From assembly GCA_016490735.1 (NCBI GenBank), contig JAEMWC010000626.1, forward strand, positions 251,001-315,000: 64,000 nt of DNA. The letters are read 5' to 3'. This DNA is from Pachyseris speciosa (taxonomy: Eukaryota > Cnidaria > Anthozoa > Scleractinia > Pachyseridae). The position numbers were made by a program, and so were the translations under genes. Shown here one piece after another: positions 22,151 to 32,024 of this stretch. Under the pieces are notes generated by a model, which saw only the letters and a list, made by a program, of their open reading frames with translations, did no database searches and had not been told where the DNA came from. Position 1 is the stretch's first letter. Every line of letters starts with the position of its first letter.

Positions 22151-25100
22151 CTAGATTATATAATGTCCATATGCAAAGCTTGTCACGCCATTATCATGAA
22201 TATACCGCTTGTCGTCAAAGCAGCTGAGTGATACTTTATTTATCTCATAACTTCCAAGTTGATGGTTCTGACTTCTGATTGTTTTCATTCTATGATGCAA
22301 CTGTTTATTATCAAATAGAGTGTCTTTATAATTTTCATGTTTGATGTTATTCTTAATAATATTCTTTTTTATTCCTTTTGCTGTTTTTCCTCCTTTTCGG
22401 TTGTCTTTCATATAGCTATACATTTTCGATCGTAGACCGATGAATTCACAAATTAGAACTCCTGCAGCCTCATCTTTGAATTTGCCAATAACGTTTTTAT
22501 TAGTCTTATTGAAATACGGCGAGCTTTCAGGGTAGTCACTGTTGTCAAATTTATCTTTATCGTTCCAGAAATTTCTATAGACGTCTTGGGTTTCAATTTC
22601 ATAGGTCAATGAGTCTGTGTCTGTGAAGAGCAGCTTGGCCTTGTTACCGTACTTTTGTTTAATGTAGTTGTAATGGAAATCGTACATCAGTGTCTTGCTA
22701 AGGTCTAGAATAAACATCCCCACGTATGCTGGCCGGTTTAAAGTAAGTGTTTCTTTTATCTTATGAACAGCTACTAGATTTTCATTGAAGATTTTACTGC
22801 TAACATAAGTGGGTTTACTAGCTAATTTCAATAGCTTCTTCTCATCAGTCACCAATCTGACGTCTACTCGCTTTCTGAGGTTTTCCATCGTTTTGCCAAA
22901 TACACTGTTATTCATCAGCTTGAAGAAGTCTTTCTCAAAGGCATTTTTTGCGCTTGTTCTTTTCTGAGTGTTGAAGTCGATGTACTGTCTGAGCCATGGG
23001 GATTGATTGAACTCTAACACTCGATGGACTTTAGTAATTTTCAAATCGAGATCAGTATATAATTGGAGGTTCCTATAATGGAGCACGTATTTTTCTTTGT
23101 TGCTTAATGTTGGTATCAGCTTATGTACCAGACCAGTTGATATTTTATATTTCTTCGCGATGTTTTTACAATAATCTGATAGCATGTCCCCTGTCACTTT
23201 GACCTTTTCCGGTCCCAGTGGATAGTCATTGTGAAGATCATGTAACTCTTGGGGGTATTCTAAATCAACTTCAAGTATCAAACCCTTTGCACTATCTTCT
23301 TTATAGACAGCCAGGTCTAAATTTTTGATCTGTTTTTGTGTCATCCATCTGAATCCGTCAGTTGGAAGGTATTGGCTCATTGCCCAACCATACAGATTGT
23401 TTGCATCAACATACATGATATATTTCGAGGGCGCCTTCTCATCATGCTCTTTCATGTATTTATTATTTGCTTTACCGTAACGGTTGGCTATATAGCTGAT
23501 TCCTCCACGCATACCCTTTTCAATGAATTGAAACATATCAATATCAACCATAAGCTCTAGTTTAATGTCAGTCATTTTAAGCATGGCGTCCCAAGATAGC
23601 CCTGGAGATGTGAAATAGTGACACGGGTCCAGTTTGTAGTACTCAAGGCATGTTTTTCTGAAGTTTTCAAATACATCAGCCAGTAGGAGTACATCTGTTT
23701 TAAGGTACAGGTCATGATAATCGCCCATATTTTTGATTGAGAATGTATTCCACACAGTCTGAGCATGCGCATAGTCTTCATCTGATATATGCTCATCACT
23801 CAATATACTGTAAAATTCTTCCTTTGACGGCAGCTTTTGGTTAAATTTATCTAAACTATCCATATAGTCATAAGGATAAACACCTTTCTGTGCCATCAGA
23901 TTAAGATCATTTCCCTTGAACTCTTGTGAGGTGTATTTTAAGGCTTCTTTTGGTAGATTGCCTACAAGTTTTTCCAAACTAGAGCTCATGAACTGGAAAC
24001 TATCAATGAATGTCAAGTGATTGCCAAGCATGAAAGCCATATACTTCTCCATGTTATTTGGGATAGCATTGATATTCATTTGACAGTCTTCACCTTTCTT
24101 GTTTTTGTAAGTGTGCTTCTTAACAATGGCTCCAATCTCCTGCATAATGAAATGACTATCTAAGCCTCTTAGATTGTAAAATATGACTGGTATCTTTATT
24201 TCATCTGGGTTCACTCTAAGTTTCAGATTACAATCTTGGTGAGCAGAACCTCTATACTTGCCGGTAATATGACAATGATCTCGAACTCGGATATCTTTGT
24301 CAGTGTATTTTTTATCACAAATGTGACAAACTTTGGCTTTTTGGAATTTCTCTTCATCATCTTTAGTCATTTTCAATGGTTTGTTAAAAAATTTTTTCAC
24401 AACATTCTTGCAATATTTGACTTCCTCCAGCGTAGCTTCCATAAATTTGTACACGGCCTTTTCACCCCTGTATATTGCTGCTGGTTTGCTATATTTATCG
24501 TCATAGCAACAAACAACTTTATAGCCGTAGCCACAGTCAGTATGCTTCTGATAAGCCTCTGTATATGATTTATCACTGTTGGGTTGGCAACCGTGTATTT
24601 TTTCAGTGATGGCCTCAAAATCAGCATAGATCACAAATGGTACCTGCTGTTGTTTATGAAAGTTGTTGAATTTCAGTATGTTGTTATCTTTGTTTGGCAT
24701 TTTTATTGCTTGTGTGCCATTTACTTGCATGCAGTTGTCCTTGTGATCATTCAACACCCTTTCAGAGCTGAAGCATTGAAGGCAGTGCATACAAAAGTGT
24801 TGTCTTTCTTTGTGCTTTGTTTGATTGTACATAAACTTATTGAAATCTTTGATCAGCACATAACGCTTGTTTTCATTTTCAGTTATTAGAAGCAGATTCA
24901 AGCAGTCTGCATATTTCTCTTTTGAAACATATAGTGGATATGGTTGTTTATTCTCATAACCGAAAATATTGATGTTTATCTCATTTTGTTTTTCAATCTT
25001 ATTGTAATGTTTGGTTGCCACTGGAAATTCAATTCCTGAATAATCCAATTTGTCAATATACTGTTTGTCTGATTTTTTAATCCTCTGTGGGTTTTTCTCT

Positions 25101-25972
25101 TGTGGGTTCAAATGTCTGATATGAGACCATCTGAAGCATTCATTATCCTCATTTTTCATATTGATCAAACCTTTTTTATTTCTAAGTTCTACTGGTAGTT
25201 TAATGTATGAAGAACCCATCATAGGTCGATATTTCACAACATTGAGGTAATGGCTGTCAACAGATTCAATTGTCCAACCTGAACCTTCAGATACCCAAAC
25301 TGCAATCTTATTCATTATTTGGTCTTTTGACAACTGTAGTGATTCAGTTACTTCCAGATTATTCACAATTGTTTGAGCTACACTGTTGAAATATGCGGTT
25401 TTGTATTCTATTTCTCCGTCAGTCATTTTTGCAAATGTTACCTTGAGTGTTTCAACAAATTTGAGACCTTTAATTTCATTCAACAATTTTATAATATTAT
25501 ATGCAACAGCCTTTCTTGTGTTTTGCAGTTGCGCAAGCGGGTCTTTGTTATTTTTTATACTGATTTCAAAAGATTTTGTGAAACCTTTCAGAGCTTTCGC
25601 TGTTTGCTCTATTTTTGTTCTGGGTGTTGGAACCGGCACAGGCTTTTTGGCTCTTGGGGCGGGAATTGGTCTCTTTTTCAATTGTTCTATTTCTTCCAAC
25701 CATTCAGCAGGTGGGGCTGGAAGTCTTTTCCTCTCAAAATAATCAACCAATTCTTTCACAGTTGGTCTTTTCGTCCTTGGGGCGGGAATCGGCCTGACAG
25801 TCCTAGGTGCAGGAATTGGTCTTGTTCTTGGTTTAGGTACAGGTTTTGTGTCATCAACTATAATAATTTTTGGTTTCTGTTGCTTCAACAACAACTCGAT
25901 TAGCTTAGATTTGCTCAATTTTTTTAGACTTTTCTTGTCCATACTATTATTAGTTTCGATAATTTTTTCCAT
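22151..25972 (-). CDS. polB: Protein-primed DNA polymerase B
   Basis: Complete 1273-codon frame, usual length for Polinton PolB. A proline-rich N-terminus (residues about 43-118) has PxPAPRT repeats. The exonuclease motif YADFEA lies near residue 450. A Cys/His cluster at about 550-585 (CHICDKKY...DHCHITGKYRG...CNLKLR) resembles an endonuclease VII/HNH-type zinc site often embedded in this family. Next come YLKTDVLLLADVF (about 755), polymerase motif A DANNLYGWAM (about 855), motif B KLMNNSVFGK (about 1018) and motif C DTDS (about 1117). All catalytic residues are present. It replicates the element from a protein-primed terminus. The frame has no lesion, in contrast to most neighbours. Confidence 0.97.
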   Translation of the reverse strand: MEKIIETNNSMDKKSLKKLSKSKLIELLLKQQKPKIIIVDDTKPVPKPRTRPIPAPRTVRPIPAPRTKRPTVKELVDYFERKRLPAPPAEWLEEIEQLKKRPIPAPRAKKPVPVPTPRTKIEQTAKALKGFTKSFEISIKNNKDPLAQLQNTRKAVAYNIIKLLNEIKGLKFVETLKVTFAKMTDGEIEYKTAYFNSVAQTIVNNLEVTESLQLSKDQIMNKIAVWVSEGSGWTIESVDSHYLNVVKYRPMMGSSYIKLPVELRNKKGLINMKNEDNECFRWSHIRHLNPQEKNPQRIKKSDKQYIDKLDYSGIEFPVATKHYNKIEKQNEININIFGYENKQPYPLYVSKEKYADCLNLLLITENENKRYVLIKDFNKFMYNQTKHKERQHFCMHCLQCFSSERVLNDHKDNCMQVNGTQAIKMPNKDNNILKFNNFHKQQQVPFVIYADFEAITEKIHGCQPNSDKSYTEAYQKHTDCGYGYKVVCCYDDKYSKPAAIYRGEKAVYKFMEATLEEVKYCKNVVKKFFNKPLKMTKDDEEKFQKAKVCHICDKKYTDKDIRVRDHCHITGKYRGSAHQDCNLKLRVNPDEIKIPVIFYNLRGLDSHFIMQEIGAIVKKHTYKNKKGEDCQMNINAIPNNMEKYMAFMLGNHLTFIDSFQFMSSSLEKLVGNLPKEALKYTSQEFKGNDLNLMAQKGVYPYDYMDSLDKFNQKLPSKEEFYSILSDEHISDEDYAHAQTVWNTFSIKNMGDYHDLYLKTDVLLLADVFENFRKTCLEYYKLDPCHYFTSPGLSWDAMLKMTDIKLELMVDIDMFQFIEKGMRGGISYIANRYGKANNKYMKEHDEKAPSKYIMYVDANNLYGWAMSQYLPTDGFRWMTQKQIKNLDLAVYKEDSAKGLILEVDLEYPQELHDLHNDYPLGPEKVKVTGDMLSDYCKNIAKKYKISTGLVHKLIPTLSNKEKYVLHYRNLQLYTDLDLKITKVHRVLEFNQSPWLRQYIDFNTQKRTSAKNAFEKDFFKLMNNSVFGKTMENLRKRVDVRLVTDEKKLLKLASKPTYVSSKIFNENLVAVHKIKETLTLNRPAYVGMFILDLSKTLMYDFHYNYIKQKYGNKAKLLFTDTDSLTYEIETQDVYRNFWNDKDKFDNSDYPESSPYFNKTNKNVIGKFKDEAAGVLICEFIGLRSKMYSYMKDNRKGGKTAKGIKKNIIKNNIKHENYKDTLFDNKQLHHRMKTIRSQNHQLGSYEINKVSLSCFDDKRYIHDNGVTSFAYGHYII

Positions 25973-26076
25973 TTATGATATATCTATAGTTATTATTTCT
26001 TTAAAACATTTCCGTCTGCGTTTAAATATGGTTGAGAATTCAATTGATCCAATTACTGGATCCTTTTGAATTGTAA

Positions 26077-26274
26077 TTATTGAAGAATATTTTTTTGATG
26101 TTTTTTTGTTTTAACATGACAAGATTTCCCTGCCATTGTGTAGTTACGTCCTGTCTTACATATGTTACAGTACCATTCTTTATTTAGCATGTACGATGTT
26201 TTATGATTCTTCCGTTCTTCTGCGGTGAATACTTTCGGCCTTCCACGACCTCTTTTAACATTTTTATTTTCCAT
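26077..26274 (-). CDS. Small AT-hook plus C2H2 zinc-finger protein
   Basis: Intact 65-residue protein. The basic N-terminus contains an AT-hook (GRGRPK, residues 9-14). The C-terminal half has a C2H2-like finger: WYCNICKTGRNY then SCHVKTKKHQK, giving Cys-x2-Cys and His-x5-His-type ligands. It is likely a DNA-binding regulator or packaging accessory located in the nucleus; the precise role is unknown. It lies just upstream of polB on the same strand. The ATG is preceded by TATATATTAT, the AT-rich start context seen across this element. Confidence 0.8.
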   Translation of the reverse strand: MENKNVKRGRGRPKVFTAEERKNHKTSYMLNKEWYCNICKTGRNYTMAGKSCHVKTKKHQKNILQ

Positions 26275-26308
26275 ATAATATATATACTATATTTTATTTT
26301 TAAATATG

Positions 26309-27137
26309 TTATTTTTCTCTTCTTGATAAGTATAATTTGCTTTCTTCCAAGTGTTTAGTTATTTCATGAATCAAGTCTTCAAAACTATTGCTCATGATGT
26401 ATCGGCATTTGTTTTTCTCATATATTAGCTTCATTTCAGACTGTTTGTCTGACACTTTATACACACCTGTTGGGCTTTTAAATTCAAGACAAAGAGCATT
26501 GTATTTTCTAGTGGGATTCATCAGCATTAAATCACATTGACCAGCCATATATCCTTTCTTATAACTTCTGATTCGCATGTTTGAGCTTATTTGATTTTCA
26601 CCTAATCCCGCCACCATTAATGCACCTTCATATTTCTTTCTGATGAATGACACAATCTTGTAGTGCAGATCATCTTCACTTTCAATCATCAACATGTTAT
26701 TATTTCTGTCATTGAACTGATTGTAATACCCCTGTTTTCTGATTGATGGCAACACTTTAGATGTAACCCAATGTTTAAATTTTGCTGCTTCCTGTTTTTT
26801 AGAGGACAGTATTAGTGAATAAAATCCTGATTCATTTATAAAAAAAACATTTGAAAGTTTTTTCAATGGTCTCAGCACGAGGTAACGTTTTGTTACATCG
26901 TGAATCAGTGGCCTCAGCACGAGGTAACGTTTTGTTACATCGTGAATTTATGCTGATTTTGTGGTCTCTTAAGATTCTATCATCAGATAAAACATGATCC
27001 TTGATTGCTTTTTGTGGATTTTTATAGTCAAGAATAGAAGCTATGTCTCTACCTCTGAACCAAATCTCATTGTTGTCATCAAGATAACAATCTATTGATA
27101 CATCCAATTCTTTATTATTGTAGGAATATTTTTGCAT
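26309..27137 (-). pseudogene. BRO-N domain fused to VRR-NUC-like nuclease, frameshifted
   Basis: The first frame (27137-26832) encodes a BRO-N-type start (IWFRGRDIASILDYKNPQKA). The second (26920-26309) continues the BRO-N end (FFINESGFYSLILSSKK, KHWVTSKVLPSIRKQGYY) and then a PD-(D/E)xK/VRR-NUC-like region (GYMAGQCDLMLMNP, CLEFKSP, KQSEMKLIYEK). The two overlap at an A8 run near 26840, where one indel would join them, so this is probably one gene of about 275 codons. A 42-bp in-frame tandem duplication (26872-26950) inserts RCNKTLPRAE twice. BRO-N proteins bind DNA; the nuclease part may act in replication or repair. Confidence 0.75.
26872..26950. repeat. 42-bp tandem duplication within BRO-N gene
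   Basis: Two copies of a unit beginning CTCAGCACGAGGTAACG; the second is cut short. Being 14 codons long it preserves frame and duplicates an SRCNKTLPRAE segment in a loop between conserved BRO-N blocks. Confidence 0.9.
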
Positions 27138-27263
27138 TTGTATATTATAGTAATTTATTTTATTTTTAAATGATAGCCAGGAACAATAATATTCTTGGCT
27201 ACCATGAGCAAATAACAGCTTTTTACTGTAGGGTCTACATATATATGTTAGATAATTTTCTCT

Positions 27264-28235
27264 TTATAATATGTCTTTTAAATCCTTGAACGGTATTCAA
27301 CTGTTGAAGTCATCACTGTAACCCTTCCACTTCACCAAAGCTTGTTTCTTCTTGTAATCTCTGCGAATGACTTTATCAATACGGAATACATCCTGTCTGG
27401 CTTTTAATAATTCAGGTTCATAAAAACTCCCTTGTATTTCTTCATCGTTTAGATCTTTTAGTTTGTAAGTAATTGGATTAGTGTATTGGATTTTATCAAC
27501 TGTAAACACTTCTTCAGTCCAATTTGGTGTATAGCCCTTGTCGAACACATTCCGTTTATACTTGGATATTCGGACCTTATCACCTATTTTAAATTTTGGT
27601 TTCTGTTTTAATGGCTCCATATCACCATACAAATTGAAGTAAACAGTTCCTTCATTCCTCTTATCAGATGCTTCAACGGGTGTCATCTTTGTGCTTAAAT
27701 GTTTTGTGTTGTTGTACTGTTTCACTAATTTTGGTAACATGTCTAAATACTGTGTATTACCTTGAACAGTGAACTGCTTCCACATTTTGGACTTCATTGT
27801 CCTATTCCATCTTTCAACTACTGATGACTTCTCTTCATTCTCAGTTGAGTACATCTGTACACTATGTTTCTCTAGCAAGTCCTTCAAGTGTTTGTTGTAA
27901 AACTCTTTTCCCTTGTCAACCCATAAATACTGTGGTTTTCTGCCTTCCTTGAATATTGTTTTGAATGCTTCAGTGACAGATTCACCTTTCTTATCCTTCA
28001 ATGGGACAATCCAACCATATTTGCTGAAGACATCAATAACCATAAGAAGATATCGATAACCTTTATTCCATTTACTGAACTGTTGCATTTCAACTAGATC
28101 ACTTGCCCATATTTCATCAATTTTATTTACAATCACACGCCGCCGAGTGAAATTTCGTTTTATGGTGCATGTAATTCATCTGCTAGTTTTTCTTGCCAGT
28201 TTTCTTCACTCGACGGCTTTTTCCGTTTTTTGAAA
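27264..28235 (-). pseudogene. int: Polinton integrase (rve) with chromodomain, two lesions
   Basis: The main open frame is 28136-27297. The DDE catalytic core shows Asp13 (ASDLVEM), Asp74 (WVDKGKEF) and Glu108 (VVERWNRTMK). An SH3-like region follows (KFKIGDKVRISKYK), then a C-terminal chromodomain beginning VFRIDKVI and running to VKWKGY. The frame ends at TGA 27297-27299 where the family has a Trp codon, and the similar sequence runs on to TAA at 27264. Upstream the expected N-terminal residues (ENWQEKLADELH, about 28170-28210) are in another frame, shifted near 28165. Catalyses strand transfer giving 6-bp duplications. The chromodomain may target chromatin. Confidence 0.9.
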
Positions 28236-28826
28236 CACCAAGACCTAATTTCTGTTTTTTGTCAATTAAGAATCTGGCTGTTTGACCCCATTTTGGCATT
28301 CACCATAAGGAATGGCATCAAGAGAATTGATCATTGTTCTATCACAATCACCTTTATTCTTTCCCATATCATAACAAATATCATGGTAAGCTGCTATTTC
28401 ATCTACTTTATTATATGGTTGGACATTCCATTTTAATACCTCTCCAGTCAATGGATCATATTCCAGTTGTTCATCCAATGGATTATAAGGGCCCATATAT
28501 TTATACTTACTTGGAGTCCAACCTGCTTTTGGTTTAGGAAGCTTGCCAATAACCTTATGAATATCAATAGCACCACCGCGAGTATAATCAATGCCTTTAA
28601 TATCTGTTTTATGGGTTTGTCTCTTGTCAGCACGCCTTGGACGTATTTTTGTACTTAAATCAAATAATGCTTTTTTTCCAACTGAACTAATAGCCGGCTT
28701 TGCTAGGGAAAGTCCTTTGTCAATCAAATACTGTTGATTTTTTGGATTTCTGAGAGCTTCTGAAGCGTAATATCTTCCAGCTTGCAATGCCTTTTTACCA
28801 ATCATTGGAGCCGCATGACCAAGCAA
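28183..28826 (-). pseudogene. PLA2-like virion protein, frameshifted C-terminus
   Basis: The open part (28826-28266) has an alanine/lysine-rich N-terminus and then a phospholipase A2-like core: YMGPYNPL as calcium-loop-like element and AAYHDICYDMG with the catalytic His-Asp pair, followed by GDCDR. This arrangement resembles the PLA2 domain of parvovirus VP1 and PLA2 proteins reported in adintovirus-type Polintons, where it would help membrane escape during entry. The frame shifts near 28295; the basic tail expected afterwards (KKQKLGLGVSKNG) is in the next frame and ends at TAG 28183-28185, overlapping the integrase 5' region. No ATG upstream of MIGKKALQ in this frame; the start is uncertain. 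Confidence 0.75.
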
Positions 28827-28882
28827 ATCTAATCCAGTTGTTAATAATGTTGATCCTATGCCCGCCCCTTCAGACGGGCTAA

Positions 28883-29041
28883 TTAGTTTCCCCGATTTCT
28901 GACAAATTTAGTCTTTGTGATTCCACATTCAGCACAAGTACATTTCAACATTGTTCGACCATTTTTTGTCTTTTGATATCTTTCACTTCCTGGTACACAT
29001 TCAGTGACTTTCTTCTGTTTAACACAATATGATTTCACCAT
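28883..29041 (-). CDS. Small zinc-ribbon-like protein
   Basis: A 52-codon intact frame. It contains CxxKQK...ECVPGS and then CTCAECGITKTKFVRNRG, so a CxC-x2-C-type metal site followed by a basic tail. The ATG is preceded by TATCTAACTTATATGTATA, the TCTAA context found before other late genes here. Small Cys-containing proteins at this position recur in Polintons; function unknown, possibly DNA or RNA binding. Confidence 0.7.
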   Translation of the reverse strand: MVKSYCVKQKKVTECVPGSERYQKTKNGRTMLKCTCAECGITKTKFVRNRGN

Positions 29042-29053
29042 TATACATATAAG

Positions 29054-29515
29054 TTAGATATTTTCAAAGTAGTCTGTGATGAATCTGTGATTGACACTCG
29101 TATCTGCTGGATTGAATTTGGAATTGTGTATTGTATTCAGAATAGATCTGCCTTTTTGTCTCTCAAGAAGATAGTACAAACACCAATATCCACACAATAC
29201 TGAATCCCTTTCTTGTATCTCATCACCAGAGTATTCAAGTTGTTTACCGCTTGTCAACATATATATTTGAACTTCTGTCGGCATCATCAAACCGAAAGAG
29301 TCGAAGTATTCACAGTATTTATCATTTTTGAAATTCCTATAACATACCCAATGTGTACCTGGTCCAATTTTGGAATCAAGATTGACTATCCCACATTCAT
29401 TGTTTCTCATCAGGTTTGGCAGATTGTCTCTTGAAAATACTCCTCTAAAATGTTTTATTCCAAGTTGTTTAACCCAATTGATTAAATCAAAGTTGGATAA
29501 GGGTTTATTTACAAA
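29054..29515 (-). CDS. pro: Adenain-like cysteine protease (virion maturation)
   Basis: Numbering from the ATG at 29410, the triad is His20 (THWVCY), Asp37 (YFDSFG) and Cys73 (LCGYWC), with Gln66 as oxyanion residue. The spacings (17 and 7 residues) equal those of adenovirus adenain. The frame stays open upstream to about 29515, encoding the conserved N-terminal block (FDLINWVKQLGIKHFRGVF). No ATG precedes that block, so either the start codon has been lost or a non-ATG start is used. It would cleave capsid precursors. It overlaps the end of the upstream gene by a few bases. Confidence 0.92.
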   Translation of the reverse strand, partial: FVNKPLSNFDLINWVKQLGIKHFRGVFSRDNLPNLMRNNECGIVNLDSKIGPGTHWVCYRNFKNDKYCEYFDSFGLMMPTEVQIYMLTSGKQLEYSGDEIQERDSVLCGYWCLYYLLERQKGRSILNTIHNSKFNPADTSVNHRFITDYFENI

Positions 29516-29895
29516 ATGGTTCCTAGTATGGGGATTGAATTGAATGGACTGTTTTTGCCCAGTAGAAGTCCTTTTCCTTTGGTTTTTCTTTTTTTTTTCA
29601 TTCCCATGCCTATTGGGTTATCCCATGTACCAAAAACAGGAGGGGATTGCCATGGAATCATAGCATGTTTCCCACCACTTTTATTTTTATTTATTGCAAT
29701 GGAATCTGGAACATGAACTGGTAATGACCGTCTTGGACGGCTGCTTTCAACATGCAAACCTTTTCCAGTTAATTTTCTAATTGCTTCTATGGCCAAAGGA
29801 ATTCCAATACTGGCGAGTATTGTTCCAATACCATTTCCAATCTGTGTTTTTGTTGGTTTGATAACAAGTCTCCACCATACTGCATTTTTTGACAA
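29509..29895 (-). CDS. Putative adenovirus-core-like virion protein
   Basis: 128 codons. A hydrophobic glycine-rich segment (GNGIGTILASIGIPLAIEAI, about residues 20-40) is followed by a basic, Pro/Arg-rich middle and a C-terminal motif KGKGLLLGKNSPFNSIPILG. A short basic GxGLLLGxNSPF-type tail recurs next to the protease in adintovirus-like Polintons and is compared with adenovirus core/minor proteins. Probably an internal virion component and protease substrate. The 5' end is poorly defined and a frame change upstream cannot be excluded. Confidence 0.6.
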   Translation of the reverse strand: MSKNAVWWRLVIKPTKTQIGNGIGTILASIGIPLAIEAIRKLTGKGLHVESSRPRRSLPVHVPDSIAINKNKSGGKHAMIPWQSPPVFGTWDNPIGMGMKKKRKTKGKGLLLGKNSPFNSIPILGTIL

Positions 29896-29933
29896 TATCT
29901 GCCATCTGTCTCGTATTCAATAAATTTCTACAT

Positions 29934-30366
29934 TCAATAATTGGGATAAATTGGCATTAGGAATAAGAATCCTCCTTTTTGTTTCTTTCCAAATAATTTA
30001 TCAACACCGAGACTTGCTAATGAAGAAAGAGCACCTGTAGCCAATGCTGGAGCTGCTTTGCTACTGCTTTACCTGCATATGGCAATAGTCTTGTTCCAAG
30101 TGAAAAAAGACTGGACCAAAGAGAACCTCCTTCTACAACAGCTTTTCTGATTTGATTTTTGATATCTTGATGTCTGAACCTTTTCCCATTCTTCTTGATT
30201 TCATCAGTTTGTTGATTTGTCTTTTGGTCAACATCAGTTGATCACCACCAGATAATTCATTATGCGATAACCTCATGTTACAGCTGAATTTGTTGCTATA
30301 AGCTTTTGCTAGCTTTTGTTTCTGACCTTGTGAAAGTTTCACTCCATGAGGATGATAAGTAGTCAT
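29934..30366 (-). pseudogene. Conserved Polinton virion protein (frameshifted twice)
   Basis: The ATG at 30366 opens a basic N-terminal domain (MTTYHPHGVKLSQGQKQKL, NELSGGDQLMLTKRQINKL). The frame ends prematurely at 30133 after a one-base loss in an A run. The second section, with WSSLFSLGTRLLPYAGKAV, then meets another shift near 30057. The final part (ALATGALSSLASLGVDKLFG) ends at TGA 29934-29936. The N-terminal basic domain plus hydrophobic Gly/Ala/Leu C-terminus suggests a membrane-active minor virion protein; this is inference from composition and its place next to the MCP. Confidence 0.65.
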
Positions 30367-30408
30367 ATAATATATGTTTATACTAAATTGTATTTAATAC
30401 AAACAATC

Positions 30409-30470
30409 ATTTAATTTATTTATTTAATTATTTAATTTATTTAATTTATTTAATTTATTTATTTAATTAT
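30409..30470. repeat. ATTTA-rich low-complexity spacer
   Basis: Runs of TTTAATTTATTTA between the end of the capsid gene and the start region of the 29934-30366 gene. Likely promoter/terminator spacer; no gene. Confidence 0.8.
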
Positions 30471-30475
30471 CCCAT

Positions 30476-31734
30476 TTACATAGATCTCAAGACGATTTTA
30501 CCATCAGTCTTTCTCATCTCAATATCCTGCTCATAAGAACCAGTGCATACACACTGTAATCAGCATTTGTTGCAGCACTCAAAGTGTATTTGAAAGTCAG
30601 TTTTGTCATTCCATCTTTGATATCCTGTTTCTGTTTCGTCAAATCAAAATAAATGAAAGGGAATATTGTACCGAAATTGCCCCTGTTAAGAAGGGTACTT
30701 TCACTGAAATCATTTACAGCTTGAACATATTTCAAAACATCTCTAAATACTCTTGTTGGTTCAGTTGAGGGTTTATAATTGAACCTCTGGATAATCATTA
30801 CCATTGCCAACCTCAAGATAACAATCATTCAAAGTTCGGTTATTTGCAACTGAAAAGATGTTATAGAGAAATTTATTGGCTGTCTGATCAGAATCATTGG
30901 CATCATTGATGATGAATACAAAGACATGCCTGGGTTTGTTTATTCCTGTGGAAATACGGAAATTGGCTGTCTGCTGTCTTGTTGAATTGCCTCTCTCAAC
31001 CATTTCTCTCATGTAAGTCCACTTTCTGTTGTCAAGATACTTGCTCATGTATAAGGACTTTCCCGCAGAATTGAAAATAATACGAGGAACAATTAGCTGG
31101 AATTTAGTTAGTACCACACGACATTCATCAGTAGCTTGCCAAATCATATTGTCATCACTCTCAAGTGTTAGGTTCACCTCTACTTTTGAGTTAGGCATGA
31201 GTTCATCCCAAAAGCTCTTGAAAAAACCGTATCTGTTCAATGCTATCTCTGCATTTATTTCACCACCATCATTAAGCAAAGCTTTACGATCTGAGAATCC
31301 TTTGTTATAAGCAGCTTGTGCCACTCTGTTTTCAGCACCTCTGCTGGTGTCAAGATAGAAGAACTCATTGGTTCCCTGACTTACAGCATAACCCTGTGAA
31401 TACTCAAGCAATGACTTAATATTTGTGGCTTGGTTTGCATCACGGCATTCATAAACATCAAGACCATTCATTTTTACGTTAATGGTGTTAATAAGAGCGT
31501 GAACTGAATTAACAATACCATTTCGATCTGCAGCAGCAATGTCAGCTCCATCTGCAAGCTTATTTTCTTTGAAAATAACATTAAAACGGGCATTATACCA
31601 GTCAAATGGTGTAGTCTCTCCACTGTTATCAACAACGAAACGGTAACCTGTTTTCCTCTGATGAGCATTATTTGCTACTACAGTAATAAGTGCTGTCTCT
31701 AGTTCGAATATTTTGAGTCACGATAGTTTGACAT
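30476..31734 (-). pseudogene. mcp: Putative major capsid protein (double jelly-roll), three frameshifts
   Basis: A gene of about 419 codons from ATG 31732-31734 (preceded by TATCTAACACAATAATAT) to TAA 30476-30478. The largest open section (about 31700-30773) contains KTGYRFVVDNSGETTPFDWY, KSFWDELMPNSKVEVNLTL, RVVLTKFQLIVPRI and a KWTYMREM block. The C-terminal part (FRDVLKYVQAV, GTIFPFIYFDLTKQKQD, SVYALVL) lies in another frame. Shifts occur near 31709, 30780 and 30535. It is the most strand-rich large structural gene of the element and sits between minor virion genes and the penton candidate, the usual MCP position. Assignment rests on these features and gene order. Confidence 0.72.
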
Positions 31735-31756
31735 ATATTATTGTGTTAGATAAAAG

Positions 31757-32011
31757 TTATTTGATTTTACGAGGTCTGCCTCTCTTTCTTTTGATTAAAC
31801 CACCAGTCTGGCTCACACTCTCAGTTCCACTCTTGTTTCCACTCTTTCTCTTTTTCAAAAGTTCTATGATTTTGTCACCAGCTTTTTTGCCAGCATGTTC
31901 ACCAATTGTTGTGGCTGCTTTTGCTGCTGCTTTTTTTCCAGCTGTTTTGATAATGTCAGTCATGACACCTTCACCATGTTGTTCATATTTTTTAAACTCA
32001 AACCGTTTCAT
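31757..32011 (-). CDS. Basic AT-hook core protein
   Basis: Intact 84-residue, lysine/alanine-rich protein with an alanine-rich central helix (GKKAAAKAATTIGEHAGKK) and a C-terminal AT-hook (KRKRGRPRK). Composition fits a DNA-condensing core protein or a late regulator. The ATG is preceded by CCTAATAGTAT. It lies between penton and MCP candidates on the same strand, suggesting expression with virion genes. Confidence 0.7.
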   Translation of the reverse strand: MKRFEFKKYEQHGEGVMTDIIKTAGKKAAAKAATTIGEHAGKKAGDKIIELLKKRKSGNKSGTESVSQTGGLIKRKRGRPRKIK

Positions 32012-32024
32012 ATACTATTAGGTT

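Noticed and set aside
23336..25903. Open frames of 74-176 codons on the + strand across polB
   Set aside because: They lie antisense to the intact polB gene and have no recognisable domain; they are shadows of its codon use.
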